64,000 bases of DNA from Ophiodon elongatus (lineage: Eukaryota; Chordata; Actinopteri; Perciformes; Hexagrammidae). Both the position numbers and the translations under genes were made by a program. The DNA lies in assembly GCA_016806645.1 (NCBI GenBank), contig JACSYO010000197.1, forward strand, positions 10,001 through 74,000, in the 5' to 3' direction. The notes under the pieces are model-generated. The model saw only the letters and a list, made by a program, of their open reading frames with translations, made no database searches and was not told the origin of the DNA. Position 1 is the stretch's first letter, and the number at the start of each line of letters is the position of its first letter. Shown one piece after another: positions 1 through 12,039 of this stretch.

Positions 1-275
1 TGATGGGCGTGGCTTAACCTTTAGGGGCAGGGTCAGGTCAAGGTTGTGGCAGTTTTCATTTTTAGCCCCATTAATTGGAGTGGAGCGGATCTTTTGAATA
101 AAATTCTTAAATTTAGCTTTGAAGAACCGGTTGAGGTGTTTTTACAATATAGTATAATCACGCTGGGGGAAAAAGGGATTTTTTTATTTCCATTTAAAAA
201 GCTGAATTAGATAATATTCGGTTGAGGCCGATTCACAGCCAGTCACAGTCAATGCTGCATGGAGCTGCAGGCTGA

Positions 276-319
<44 letters not shown>

Positions 320-498
320 ATGCTTCTGCAGACAAACAGCTGAGAGGGCATGTCTGTCTCTGTTTAGGACTGTGACACACACACACTCTGTGCTCCAGCT
401 CCTAGACATTCACCAGGCTGGTAGACATTCAATGCAGCAACAGTCACATATTAACCGAGGGAAAGCAATTAGGCTCTTGAAATGGGACTCCCGACCGG

Positions 499-560
<62 letters not shown>

Positions 561-1444
561 GAAGCCAGTTTCTTATGAGGAACCATAAACTCTTCCCATT
601 AAGATTCCTGTCTCATGAAAATATAATTGCTGTAAATGAGCGGCCCAGGGTGCAGCATAACCGGCGGGGGACTAAGTGTTTATGGAAAGAATCCTTATTA
701 CAATCGCAGACACACAGGATTTTTTGGAAAATTCACAACATCACAGCCTGTGACTTTATTTTTTATTTTGAAGGATTTGGAATTGTCAGGTGAAAGGCAT
801 CGCTCACAGGACGCTGTGCTGGTGAGGGGGCCTGTTATCGCTAGGAGGCCTCACCTGGCGCAGGCCTCGGTGAAGGGTGATCTGCTCGGGTTAATCCGGC
901 CGACAGATGGGGAAGGGCTGTGGCTGAGCGGGGGGGCGTGTGGCAATGCCGTCGGGACGGCGCCCGGGCCGGGCCGAATGCTGCGACTATGACCTATATT
1001 AATAATTCACATACAGGATCTCCATGCAGCTCGGAGCCCTGAGGAGACGTGAAGATCAGGGACGGGAGATAGGCAGAGAGTGAAGCTGTCCTCGTCTTCC
1101 TCCCCATTGTCTATGCGCCTCATCTCAAACTAAAAATAACTCCTTGGTTTGGGGAGGAGCGGCTGCGTGTGGTCAGTGTGTGAACTTCAAAAAGTGGTGA
1201 GTTTGAACACAAATGGCCACTTAAACTCTGAGTCAACCGCTTCCAGTTAGCCCGACACGGTACATTCGGCTCTTCAGCTTTCTCTTACCCTGTTAATCTA
1301 TTATTTCCATGACAACCAGACTCTGAACACAAACTATAAATTATATTTAAAGTTTTATTACGAGCAAATTTACAATAAAAAAAGGCTCAGTAGCGGCGGG
1401 GCACTGTGCTTGTGATAAACATTACATAAATAAGAGTAAATAGA

Positions 1445-1476
<32 letters not shown>

Positions 1477-1626
1477 TCGTGCTAATGAAGGAACATGTCA
1501 GCCAGAGGAACAGTGTGGCTCACTGATGTGTTTTTAGAGTTTTTAGAGCTCCATGGCACATATCTGGTTACCGATAAAACAAAACAATTTAAAAGGCTCT
1601 GATGCAGCCGCCTGTTGGAAACGTAG
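1..1626. other. Unique non-coding stretch with three microsatellites
   Basis: Mostly single-copy sequence without a credible gene. It contains a CT-then-TG tract at about 276-314, a CA tract at 500-558 and a TG tract at about 1449-1476. The short open frames here run through the dinucleotide tracts and have no recognisable domain. A GC-rich patch lies near 800-990, without splice or coding signals I can support. Confidence 0.6.
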
Positions 1627-2160
1627 ACTGTATATAAGAAGAGGACGTAGTCATGGTGACGTCTCTCGTTGGTTTGTGGACTGATGTTTTGATGCCTCGA
1701 GTTTGGCAATTTGGCCGTCGCCATGTTGTTTTTTAGCAACCAATGAACAGAAGTGTCCGTATTTACCTCCAGCGGTCGACCTGTCAATCACCTTGTAGCC
1801 CCGCCCTAAAGCATCCCCTGCTTTATGGTCAGTTTGACTCTAAATGGACCATAATTTACTAAATGAACATCATGCTGTATTGAAGAAGACTTGAAACTAG
1901 AGATTGAGACATAAACTCATGTTTACAATGTTTACTGAGGGAATAAATCAAGAGAGAAGTAGAGTCATTTCTATAGACTTCTATACAACCAGAGGAGTCG
2001 CCCCCTGGTGGTCAGGAGAGAGAATGCAGCTTTAACACATGAAGCTTTGACTTCTATACAACCAGAGGAGTCGCCCCCTGGTGGTCAGGAGAGAGAATGC
2101 AGCTTTAAGACACTTCCATATCGGCTTCACTCTTCAGAACCGGAGGTTGCCAGCTGGTAT
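1627..2160 (+). repeat. RE1 interspersed repeat, copy A (near full length, two 73-bp units)
   Basis: The most complete copy of a dispersed repeat seen nine times in this window. It opens with a block containing GTGACGTC and a GCCGTCGCCAT-like stretch. The middle begins GACCTGTCAATCACC and GCCCCGCCCTAAAGCATCCC. Two tandem 73-bp units follow (starting at 1976 and 2049), then a 3' block ending near CAGAACCGGAGGTTGC. No coding capacity is visible, so it is probably a non-autonomous element. I recognise this sequence as widespread in teleosts but cannot name its class. Confidence 0.85.
1996..2087 (-). promoter_or_regulatory. Two CTCF-like motifs in RE1 copy A
   Basis: The minus strand reads TGACCACCAGGGGGCGACT at 1996-2014 and again at 2069-2087, exactly 73 bp apart. 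The core CCACCAGGGGGCG fits the known vertebrate CTCF consensus (CCASYAGRKGGCR). The sequence match is direct; binding is inferred. Confidence 0.5.
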
Positions 2161-2494
2161 ACAACTCAACAAAAAGTCACAAAGTTTGGATTGACAAAAA
2201 TAAATCCACAATGTTGAGCAGGCAGACAAGAACGCCAACTCATTTAGATGATGACGCTTGATAACTCAGTTAGCAAGACAATGCTAATCCACAACACTCG
2301 TGTAAGATACATCTGGGACTTCCAATGAGTCTGAATGAAGGCAGGGAAGGGGAAGAGGAGAGGAGAGGAAAAGGAGATGAAGGGGAGAGGAAAGGAGATA
2401 TGCTGTGTTATGGTTGGGGGGTTGGGAGTCAAAGAGGCAGGCCAGACCAGACTAGACAGTCTCGATCTCCCTCTGACCCCCTGTCTGAGTCTAT

Positions 2495-2548
<54 letters not shown>

Positions 2549-2924
2549 TCCCCAGCCAGACAATACAGCAGACCCAGTGCCTGATTGGGGTCAGCTGGTG
2601 GCTGCTGAGGGGAGCAGAAGGGGAGGAGGGAGAGGGGGAGAAGTGTGGGGGGTGGTGGGTATCAGACACCGCTGTCTGACTTGCGGTGTCTGGATGGAGA
2701 GGGAGAGGGGGGAGAGGGGTGGGGAAGAGGGGTGGGGGAGGAGGAACAGAAACCAGGCTGGAGGTTAAACTGGGTATAATAATAATAATAATAACGTATT
2801 GTTCCATAGTGCTGCAGGAAAGAGTCCTAAACTCCAGAAGTGAGTCAGCATTTTATCTCTCTTATAAAGTCTCTTTTAAAGTCTTTTTAAAAAGGCGGTT
2901 GCTAACAAGTGAAACTTCAAATTG
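2161..2924. other. Purine-rich, microsatellite-bearing spacer
   Basis: A purine-rich (GGA/GAG) stretch at about 2338-2402 is followed by a TG tract at 2497-2546, more G/A-rich sequence at about 2600-2760, and an ATA run near 2778-2794. Long frames on both strands here are artefacts of biased composition. No gene is seen. Confidence 0.6.
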
Positions 2925-3085
2925 TCATCACCAGGTGTCAAGTGGCTTGAACCTGCATTCTCTCTCCTGACCACCAGGGGGCGACTCCTCTGGTTGTATA
3001 GAAGTCTATAGAAAATGACTCGACTTCTCTCTTGATTTATTCCCTCAGTAAACATTTTAAACATTAGTTTATGGTCTACATCTCT
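2925..3085 (-). repeat. RE1 interspersed repeat, copy B (truncated, one unit)
   Basis: An inverted partial copy of RE1 holding one 73-bp unit and part of the middle block. Relative to copy A it is truncated on both sides. Confidence 0.8.
2968..2986 (+). promoter_or_regulatory. CTCF-like motif in RE1 copy B
   Basis: The plus strand reads TGACCACCAGGGGGCGACT, the same 19-mer as in the other RE1 units but in the opposite orientation to copy A. The motif identity is seen; occupancy is inferred. Confidence 0.5.
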
Positions 3086-5220
3086 TTTTATTTAAAAAAA
3101 ATCATAAAAGTGGAGTTCATTTGTGAAAATGAACTAAATGTGAGTATCAAATTGTTTTTGCTAGAGAGCTTATTTTCATTGTTTCCCTGTAGAAGGGAAC
3201 CAGTGTGATGCTAACCAAAGCAGGTGTTGCCCTGAGGCTCTGTTACCTCGTCCCAACACATCTGTATAGACTGAAGGGAGCCACAGTTCATCCATTGTGC
3301 AACTACAGGGCAAAGTACAGGGCTGTTTTCTTCTTGTTTTTTAAATGTAAAAACATAAAAGCTATCTCCATCTCCTTCTCTGCCTCTGATGTAATCCTTG
3401 TAATTTCCTGCGATAAGATTAAACCCGGAGCGTGGCCCGGTGGGGGTCCAGCTGGATCCCCCCCACCTTTGACTGGACAGCGCTGGGCTGCCGAGGGGCT
3501 TCGGTCCCGACAGTGAAGCTGAGCTGGTACAGGAGGGAGAGGGTTAACTCCAGTGTTAAGTTTAGACCCTGAACACCAGTTTAGATTCACGCTTCATAAT
3601 ATATCAAATATGCATCAAATAGGATTAAAAGCAGCATCGGGTTCTGCAGTAACTACTACTTCTTTGCTATAAAACTATCTAGAACAGTATGCAATATTCA
3701 GAATTAAAACTATGGATTATTAATAACCTGAGGCACACCACAATGCTTTCCTTCTTTTTGTAGTCACCCAGTCAAAGTGAGGTGTTTTTAGTTTTTGTTT
3801 TGCAGTGAGAGGCTTCGACGTGGTGCTAGGCAACATGTAATCACTACAACTATATTCAGGCAAATTAAAAACAGCAACACAAGCACTCGTGTCCACGAGA
3901 GGAGCTCGTTCACATGACGCCTGTGATGATGGAGACTCAACCTCCAGGTGGAAGAACACAACCAGGAATTCAGTTTGAAACTCATCTGCTGCTTTCAAGA
4001 AAATGATCTGAAAACGGACACGAGCATCATCTTCACCGTTATCGGACATAAAGAACTCAAAACCACTTTATCTAACCGTTATCAAAATAGTTGCTGATCC
4101 CTGGTGTCGCTAACTAATATGCACGAGTAACTTCAGACATGGTGATGAAATCATTGTTGCATTTACAGTTATTATTATCAAAGGGCTCAAGAATCCGCAG
4201 CACATCTTCCTAACAGGGTTGGGTCGTGAGTTGAGTCGTGATGTTTCCATGGAGCAGCAGCAGCCGACAGAGGGACTTCCCACTGCACACATCCTTCACC
4301 CTCGTCCTACCCACAATGCAAGTCTCCATGGGAGACTCGAGTGAGTTAAGCTGGTGGCGGCTAACGTAGCCTGCAGAGGTCTGGTAAGCTCACTTCTGTC
4401 CAACTCCACACTCAGATTTCTTTTTTCTTTTTCAAGCTGGTAGTCTTCATCACTGGAGCCCATTCATCAGGCGGCTCACGGCTCCCTCTGGAGCCACATT
4501 AGCTTTTATGCACCTTCTTTTCCACAGCAGCACTCCCCGAGTTCCCCTTTTAAATAATAACAGGTGCCTATGCATGATGCTTTGACTAAGAACCATCCAT
4601 CTGACACTTCCTTCCGTGCCCTAACAAGGTGAACTATCCCGTGTTACTAAAGTCAAAGCTGTTGTTGACACAGAGGAGCTCTTAGTCATGAATTCATCCC
4701 GAAGAATAAACTGCTGCTTTCTGCATCATTTCCTTCTAGTACATGGATTCAATAATGCATTTATAACTTCAATAATATAGAGAGCAATAAGACTCTCAGC
4801 AATAGGTAGACAACCATAGCGTTGCAAACTGCAAACTGAAACTTCTGCAAGAGACAATTTGAAAGTCATGCAAATGATTTCCTTTGTGCATGGTATGAAA
4901 ATGGTTATGACCACATGTCATTTTCTTGAGTTTTTAATGCCCCCCCCCCCTGTGACACCCCTTTGGAAACTTCACCACGTAAGCCCCTTCAAAATCCAAA
5001 GAAAATCCTGCAAAACCACTTGAAGAGACATGTCATTATTCCACAGTCTGGGTGTTCCTGCACACATAAACAAACGGATTACCCAAAAATATGACAAACA
5101 GCGGGCGGCACAGCATTTCTGCTTGATTCTCCTTCTCTTTTTTTCCTCCTCCTGTTTTGTCTCATGCAAAAAACAGCATTTGTAATTTCAAAGCAATAAT
5201 CGCTGCTTTGCTTCATGCGA
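3086..5220. other. Unique stretch without a supported gene
   Basis: Single-copy-looking sequence. A 109-codon minus-strand frame covers about 3720-4049 and reads fairly protein-like, but I recognise no domain and see no splice context. A C10 run lies at about 4941-4950. No RNA gene or mobile element is recognised. Confidence 0.5.
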
Positions 5221-5563
5221 GGAGGGAAAGAGAGCGAGAGAACGAGAGAGAGCGCGAGAGAGACAGAGAGAGAGAGACAGAGAGAAAGAGAAAGAGAGAG
5301 AGCGCGAGAGAGACAGAGAGACAGACAGAGAGAGAGAGAGACAGAGAGCGAGAGACAGAGAGAAAGAGAGAGAGACAGAAAGACAGACAGAGGGAGAGAG
5401 AGACAGAGAGAGAGAGAGAGAAAGACAGACAGAGACAGACAGAGAGAGGGAGAGACAGAGAGAGAGAGGGAGAGGGAGAGACAGAAAGAGACAGAGAGAG
5501 AGACAGAGAGACAGACAGAGAAAGAGACAGATAGAGAGGGAGAGACAGAAAGAGACAGAGATT

Positions 5564-5617
<54 letters not shown>

Positions 5618-5884
5618 GACAGAGATTGAGAGAGAGACAGACAGAAAGAGACAGAGATTGAGAGAGAGAGACAGAGACAGAGAGAGACAGAGAGACAGAG
5701 ATTGAGAGAGAGAGACAGAGAGAGAGAGAGACAGAGAGAGACAGAGAGAGAAAGAGACAGACAGAGAGAGACAGAGAGAGACAGAGACAGACAGAGAGAG
5801 ACAGAGAGAGACAGAGAGAAAGAGACAGACAGAGAGAGACAGAGAGAAAGAGACAGAGATTGAGAGAGACAGAGCGAGACAGAG

Positions 5885-5957
<73 letters not shown>

Positions 5958-5966
5958 GAGAGAGAC
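5221..5966 (+). repeat. 746-bp GA/GACA purine tract
   Basis: Almost uninterrupted purines on the plus strand apart from regular C residues, built of GAGA runs mixed with GACAGA and GACAGACA units. A pure GA run covers about 5890-5940. A recurring motif AGACAGAGATTGAGAGAG appears several times between 5555 and 5895, suggesting local segmental duplication. Very long frames on both strands are repeat artefacts (Glu/Arg-rich on plus, Ser/Leu-rich on minus). Confidence 0.95.
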
Positions 5967-6245
5967 TCGGGCTCACAAAGGGTAATAAACATGCCAAGCG
6001 GTTTGATTTGTCTCGATGCTGGGGAAAACAAATCTGCGACATGGCGCAAAAAAGCAAAAAGCAAAAGACAAGTGTGCGTGTGTACTGTCTGGAGCGCAGC
6101 GCCTTGATTGACTGTAATATGTCCCCGGACCTGGAGTCATGTGACGCACGGCAGACAGCTGATTCATTCACTGGGACTCTTCAGCGTCTGGAGCAGTCAG
6201 ACTGAGTGTAAATAGATGTTGACCGAGACAGCAGACCACTAACAA

Positions 6246-6255
6246 CCCCCCCCCC

Positions 6256-6321
<66 letters not shown>

Positions 6322-6390
6322 ACGGATGGCCTGTCTCCAAACACAGTAGGACTACAAATCTGCCCTGGTCCCAAGGGCATTTTGGGAACC

Positions 6391-6433
<43 letters not shown>

Positions 6434-6448
6434 GGGGGGTGGGGGGCA
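6246..6448. repeat. Poly-C/CA tract facing a GT/poly-G tract
   Basis: A C13 run (6246-6258) leads into a CA tract to about 6319. About 75 bp later a GT tract (6394-6430) ends in a G-rich run to about 6448. The two halves are near mirror complements (C13-CA versus GT-G9) and could pair as a long hairpin. Confidence 0.9.
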
Positions 6449-7444
6449 GAATGTAGACACAAAGGGAGCCCCGGCAGCCAGTGACGAGGTCGTGAATGCT
6501 GCGAAGGTGCAGCCGGGAAGAGGTGGGGGGGCGAGAGGATTGACCTTTTCTTTTTCTTATTGTTTTGGACTTCGGAAGTGGCCGCCTGAACTTGACCCGG
6601 CTGGAGTGAGCTGGGCTGCTCCGGGGCTACGTTTTCCCACAATGCTTTGTGGCTTCAAGAGGTTGTCAGAAACACGACCACAAGATGAGAATGTGAACGA
6701 TGGTCAAGCTGATTTTAGGCAAGAAGAAAATGACCCCAAAAAAAAAAAAAAAAAGAGAAGAGAAAAGAAGCCATGACCAATGGCCTCCCTGCTGCCTAAC
6801 ATGACATAATATATAGCTGAACGTCCCGGACAACTGGTGTGAGGGCTCAGTCACACGGAGACAAAGAGCCCAAACAAACACGGGAAGTCACACATCAACC
6901 ACACAGCTTCCATCCACAGAAATATTCATAAAAAAAGTGCCCTGGGCTGTTTTCAAGCGAACAAACAAATGTTATGTTTGCATTCAGTGTTGCTCACACA
7001 AAAAGTGCTCTGTGAGAAAACTGCCAGCCAAACGAACGTGATGCCCAAAGCAGGGGGGGCCTCGCAAAAACACATCGCTGTGGTCAAGAACTCCTCGAGG
7101 CATCTTAAAACCTGTCTGAAGTTTTCGTCCTCATTAAATAATTGGAGGATAATATCAGTCATTAAGAGGAATCTGAAGCTTTTTGACCTTCTTCTGAACA
7201 ATATGGGGAAATGACTCAAACTGAATTTGATTTAAAAGTCCTGGAAAAAACAAAAAGAGTAAAGTAATTAACAATCACATGCATAATAAATGAAACTATA
7301 CTGGCCTTTTTTTCTCCAATGAAAATTAACTTCTTCAACCTCATTGACCCACCAGTGGTTAAAACATGTTATTGAGCCAAACTTTGTTTGAAACCCACAG
7401 AACTTTGTTTTAATAGAGGAGATCACTAAAAGTGATCTGAAATG
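6449..7444. other. Unique stretch
   Basis: No gene recognised. An A-run lies at about 6738-6754. Open frames are short, without domains or coding context. Confidence 0.5.
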
Positions 7445-7975
7445 TGTCATGAATCTGCCGTTTAGAAGCTTCAAGTTGAGCGATTTTGTGGCCATCTTGA
7501 ACAGGAAGTGATACGTCTCTGGAGCAACCTGTCAATCACTTTGTAGCCCCGCCCTAAAGCATCCCCTGCTTTATGGTCTGTTTGACTCTAAATGGACCAT
7601 AATTTACTAAATGAACATCATGCTGTATTGAAGAAGACTTGAAACTAGAGATTGAGACATAAACTCATGTTTACAATGTTTACTGAGGGAATAAATCAAG
7701 AGAGAAGTAGAGTCATTTCTATAGACTTCTATACAACCAGAGGAGTCGCCCCCTGGTGGTCAGGAGAGAGAATGCAGCTTTAACACATGAAGCTTTGACT
7801 TCTATACAACCAGAGGAGTCGCCCCCTGGTGGTCAGGAGAGAGAATGCAGCTTTAACACATGAAGCTTTGACTTCTATACAACCAGAGGAGTCACCCCCT
7901 GGTGGTCAGGAGAGAGAATGCAGCTTTAAGACACTTCTGCATCAACTTCACTCTTCAGAACCGGAGGTTGCTGCC
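7445..7975 (+). repeat. RE1 interspersed repeat, copy C (three units)
   Basis: A further RE1 copy. Its 5' block is shortened but still shows TTTTGTGGCCATCTTG. It has the middle block from CCTGTCAATCAC, three tandem 73-bp units, and the 3' block ending at CAGAACCGGAGGTTGC. The third unit carries a G-to-A change in its CTCF-like core (GTCACCCCC on the plus strand). Confidence 0.85.
7744..7908 (-). promoter_or_regulatory. Three CTCF-like motifs in RE1 copy C
   Basis: Minus-strand motifs lie at 7744-7762, 7817-7835 and 7890-7908, spaced 73 bp apart. The first two match TGACCACCAGGGGGCGACT exactly. The third reads GGGGGTGAC at its 3' end, a CpG-decay-like change. Confidence 0.5.
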
Positions 7976-10900
7976 TGCTAGCAGCCAACGGTGCTAAAAG
8001 TGCTAACAGAGCAAACAGTGTGATTATGAGAGGGAACCGCAGGGTTATCAGCTCTAACCCTCGTATGAGAGCAGTGGCAAGCGGGCGTCCGTGAACTAGC
8101 CCGTGTGGCACACTCACATGCACATAAAAGGCATGCTCGGCCGGCCAACAACACACACAAAGGGAGAGCCACTTTGCTCATTGTAGACTTCATATAGCTT
8201 AATCTGGAACAGACAGACACGCAGTATTGAGCATGTGGGAGTCCGTCCTTAAGCTTAGGATAAAAGACAAGAGGAGTATTGGGGTTTTAAAGGGTTAAAG
8301 AAAACACTAACTATGGACTAAATGGCAAGTAAAGAGCAATATTTCGCCAACCAGAGATGTAGTAGTCTGCGGCGTTGATGCAATGGATAACTTCCCGACA
8401 TGGATATGTTTGCAGTGTGCTCTCTAAACCAGAGTATGTGCTAAAGTCACCTGAGCCAGCAGAGTGCGTCTGCAGGTCAACCCCCACGGTGTACAAAAAC
8501 ACGCCGACTTACAGAAAACAAGGAGCTCTTTCTTAACCCCACGCAAGTGGAGCAGTTCTCTGCTGTAACCCCCTCAGCTCAGGAGAGGTGGCAGACTAAA
8601 TAAGGCTCCAGTGAGAGACACTAACCAAGTGTAGAAATTCCCCGTGAAATTAATTATAGGAGCAGTGATCGCGAAAACGTTTTTTTTCCTTCTGGCAGGA
8701 GGAAAAAAAGAAAAGATTTTTTTTTCCTCTTTAAATGGTGTTTGGTTGTCTTTGCCACTCCCCTCCCCAAGGTCTCAGGAGCTCTATTCACACTCTTTTA
8801 TACCAGGGCTAATTATTGAAATTCATTAATAATAAAAACAAAATAAAAACTAATTCCAAAGTGAACAACACCTCCACAAACAAGCCAAACATGGAGAAAA
8901 AAAGAGGCAAAAAACAAACCCCAAACAAACAACAAAGAGCTTAGTGAGAGATTGGATTGGCTGTCTGGCGGGAGACTGCAGGGTAAATATTGGCTGAGCC
9001 GGAGAGCGGCTGTCTGCGTGTGTCTGGCTGCATATATCTGGGTGGAAACGCGTGCGTGCGCGTATGTGTACATTTTTCTCGCGCGCATGTTTTTTTTGTT
9101 TTTGAGGGCGAGTCAACAAGTAGCCGGTGTGCGTGTTTGGCCTAAGGGAAGTTGACAGATGACCCTCGCCGCCACCTACACACACCAACAGCGCTCACAC
9201 ACAGGATTACAGATCAGGCCGTTTACATCCGTCTGGCTGGCTCCTGCTGCAGGCTCACTGCTACATACACAGAGACGCAGACAGCCGCTCAAGTCTCTGA
9301 CACATGCACCAGGCCCGTCCCAGGAGGCCCTGCATGCGTACCGCTGTGTGTGCACCAGGCCCGTCCCAGGAGGCCCTGCATGCGTACCGCTGTGTGTGCA
9401 CCAGGAGGACCATAACCAGACTTTGTACAATGATTCCACCGTTGATTCCGTTCTGGGAGACACATTTTAAAAGGTTTTCTTCACGATAATGGCCCGGGTC
9501 TGACTTGAGATGTGTTGACACTCGCACCAGTATGCTATCAGAGTTTTTGTTTTCGGACACCTTACTATGAGAAATATAAATGTTTGGAATGTTTGGACAC
9601 TCGATAGGGATGTAACAAGAGAAGACACTTCGGTACTAGGTTGATTGCAGGAGGAGAGCTGGTTACCGTTAGCAGCAATAGCTAACGCAGGGAGGTTGCA
9701 TCGAGGTACATTATAATGCGTTCAAGCTCTGTTCAGTAAAAACATAACATTATCCTGAGGGGTTCAAATGTAATGTTTTCCTTTCTTACTGTGGTATTGA
9801 ATTGCATATGGAAAATTGTTGGAATTCACTGGTATTGGCATCGAGTACTACATTTCTGGTATCCAGCATCCTATCTATTTGATACAGAACCTTTTTTGAT
9901 TTGATACAAAAAGCCAATGTTCTTCAAACGTTACATGTCTAAAACATATAAAAACTTGACTGCACTGCGACTAAGATAACGCCTCTTGATTGAAAAAACA
10001 AATGAACAGGTGTTAGCATTAGGAACAAGGGAAATGACCTCATGCTGTTGGCGTCGTATCTCCCCATTTGTTGAAGAAAAGACAGGAGCGATAGGAGGAA
10101 GAGTCAATACAAGATTAAATGACTGAAGAGCGTTTGCAGAGGACCTGCCTACGGTGTCACCCTGCAGGGACCAGGCCTTCACACAGAAACCCAACTTCCT
10201 ACAACAGAGTTGTGCAATCAAACATCAATGAGGGTTCAAAATGTAAATCGAGAAAAAGAAGATTTTAACTGTAGGTTTGAGCTGAAGAGTATGCACAAAT
10301 GCAGCGCTGCCGTTTGACCTCAGGACTTCACAATATCTCAGGGCTGTAAAACACCTGTGAGACCAGGTAGCCACAATGAATCCGAGAGCAGTGAAAGACC
10401 AACACTTGTTACAGGTCTCTCCTCCTTTCAGACGCTACGACGTGAATCCCAGTCAGTGTGCGGGCGGTTCGATTCCAGGCCGTGACACACTGTCTGCACT
10501 GTGATTCCCTCTGTGTTTTCGCGGTCCCTTTCAATTCCCCTCCTCGTCTGAATGAAGAGGAAACACACCAGCGAGACCGCCCGCTCCGCTTTAAAAAGAG
10601 GAAAGAAAAAAGAAAAAAACGGCAGACTGTAGCTCTTTTCTTCAGCCACAGAAATCATCAAAGCATGAGCTACATTATTCAGCCTTTGCCGAGTCTGCAT
10701 GACAACACAGCCGACAAACAAGAGCTCTTTTCAAAACCAGACGGCCGCTACAGTAGGACACGGCTATTTCCAACCACCCAACTGGTGAGGCGTTCGGATG
10801 ACGAGGAATACGTTGAAAATGCCGGGCCGGCATCTCATTGAGCAGCAAACAGACGCGTGCATGATCTTAAATGCAGCACGCTGTTTATTATGCACTTAAA

Positions 10901-11118
10901 TACACCATTGTCTGACTTTGGGGGGTTTTCTGTCTGCAGCTCTGCTTGTCTGAAGTCTCATGCAGCTCTCTGCTGGATTATCTAATTAGGCTCTCCCTGC
11001 TGTATCAGTGTGTCTGTGGATGCACCCGTTCATGCCTGACTATGTGGGGAGGTTTTTCCTGGCTGGCAATACGATGATGCCACAGGAAAAAAAAAATGAT
11101 AGAACACCAGTTTTGTCT
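7976..11118. other. Unique stretch
   Basis: Mostly single-copy sequence. A segment at about 9600-9740 resembles 19370-19490 (both have CTAGTT/GTTAGC-type motifs and an ATAATGCGTTCAAGCTC-like end), so it may be another dispersed repeat. No coding gene is supported; frames at 9931-10221 and 10428-10841 show no domain. Confidence 0.5.
9307..9406 (+). repeat. Perfect 46-bp tandem duplication
   Basis: A 46-bp unit beginning CACCAGGCCCGTCCC occurs at 9307-9352 and again without change at 9353-9398. The first 8 bases of a third copy follow. Identity of the copies indicates a recent duplication or active VNTR. Confidence 0.9.

Positions 11119-11119
<1 letters not shown>

Positions 11120-11192
<73 letters not shown>
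11120..11192 (+). repeat. CA microsatellite
   Basis: A pure CA tract of about 73 bp. Confidence 0.97.
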
Positions 11193-11195
<3 letters not shown>

Positions 11196-11548
11196 CTTGG
11201 TTACAATGTGGCGTCAGCAGAAACCGCGCTCTGCTGCCAAATCTACATCTAATATCCTGCCTTCACCTCACTCTGCCCAGGCCTGGCCCCGGCCCCTGAT
11301 GGAAATTACACATCACTGTAACCCTGTCCGTCTGTCTGCAGCCCGTCTGTGTGTCCGTCCGTCAATGCGTCTGGCTTCGGATGTGTCTGTCCACGTCTCT
11401 GTTTATATCTCTGTCCCTGCTTGTCTGGCTTTTTCCTGGTTGTGGATCTATATCCGCCTGTCTGCTGTGTGTCCATCTATTGTTTATTTGTCTTCCGTCT
11501 GTCTGCAGATCTGTCAGACTTGGATGCGCACGCACACACACACACGAA

Positions 11549-11549
<1 letters not shown>

Positions 11550-11608
<59 letters not shown>

Positions 11609-11610
11609 GC
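11550..11610 (+). repeat. CTGT tetranucleotide microsatellite
   Basis: About 15 tandem CTGT units, preceded by a short CA run near 11532-11545 and by a wider CTGT-rich zone from 11320. Confidence 0.95.
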
Positions 11611-11841
11611 TGCTCCCCCCGTGTGTCTTCAGTCATAAAGAGGAACATCTGCAGTGGATCTGGCAGCAGTGTTCGGGCCGAGCTGATAATGATAGTTTCT
11701 CTGTGGGCTGCTCAGGAGGCGGACAGACATAACATACCATTGGAGCGTTTCCTGTCTGTGCTGACAGGCAAACTATTTAACCCTCTGTGGTGATCCCTCG
11801 GAGCATATGCACACAGCCCGGCAGGCCGATGCGGCACCAAG

Positions 11842-11845
<4 letters not shown>

Positions 11846-11886
<41 letters not shown>
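11846..11886 (+). repeat. TA microsatellite
   Basis: An uninterrupted AT/TA tract of about 40 bp, lying 150 bp before the large AT-rich minisatellite. Confidence 0.95.
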
Positions 11887-11889
<3 letters not shown>

Positions 11890-12039
11890 AAAAGAAAAAC
11901 GTCTGGGGGAAAAGTGCAGCAAGAAGAAACAGAGAAGGAGAAAGTCAGAGTCGTTCAGAGGGAAGTAGAGACTGGAAGTTTGTACGTTGCTAATACTACA
12001 GGAATATCACAAATTACTGCAAGCTCACTGTTGCAACAC

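Noticed and set aside
5188..6171. 327- and 283-codon Ser/Leu-rich minus frames
   Set aside because: They are translations of the GA/GACA tract, with no non-repeat coding part.
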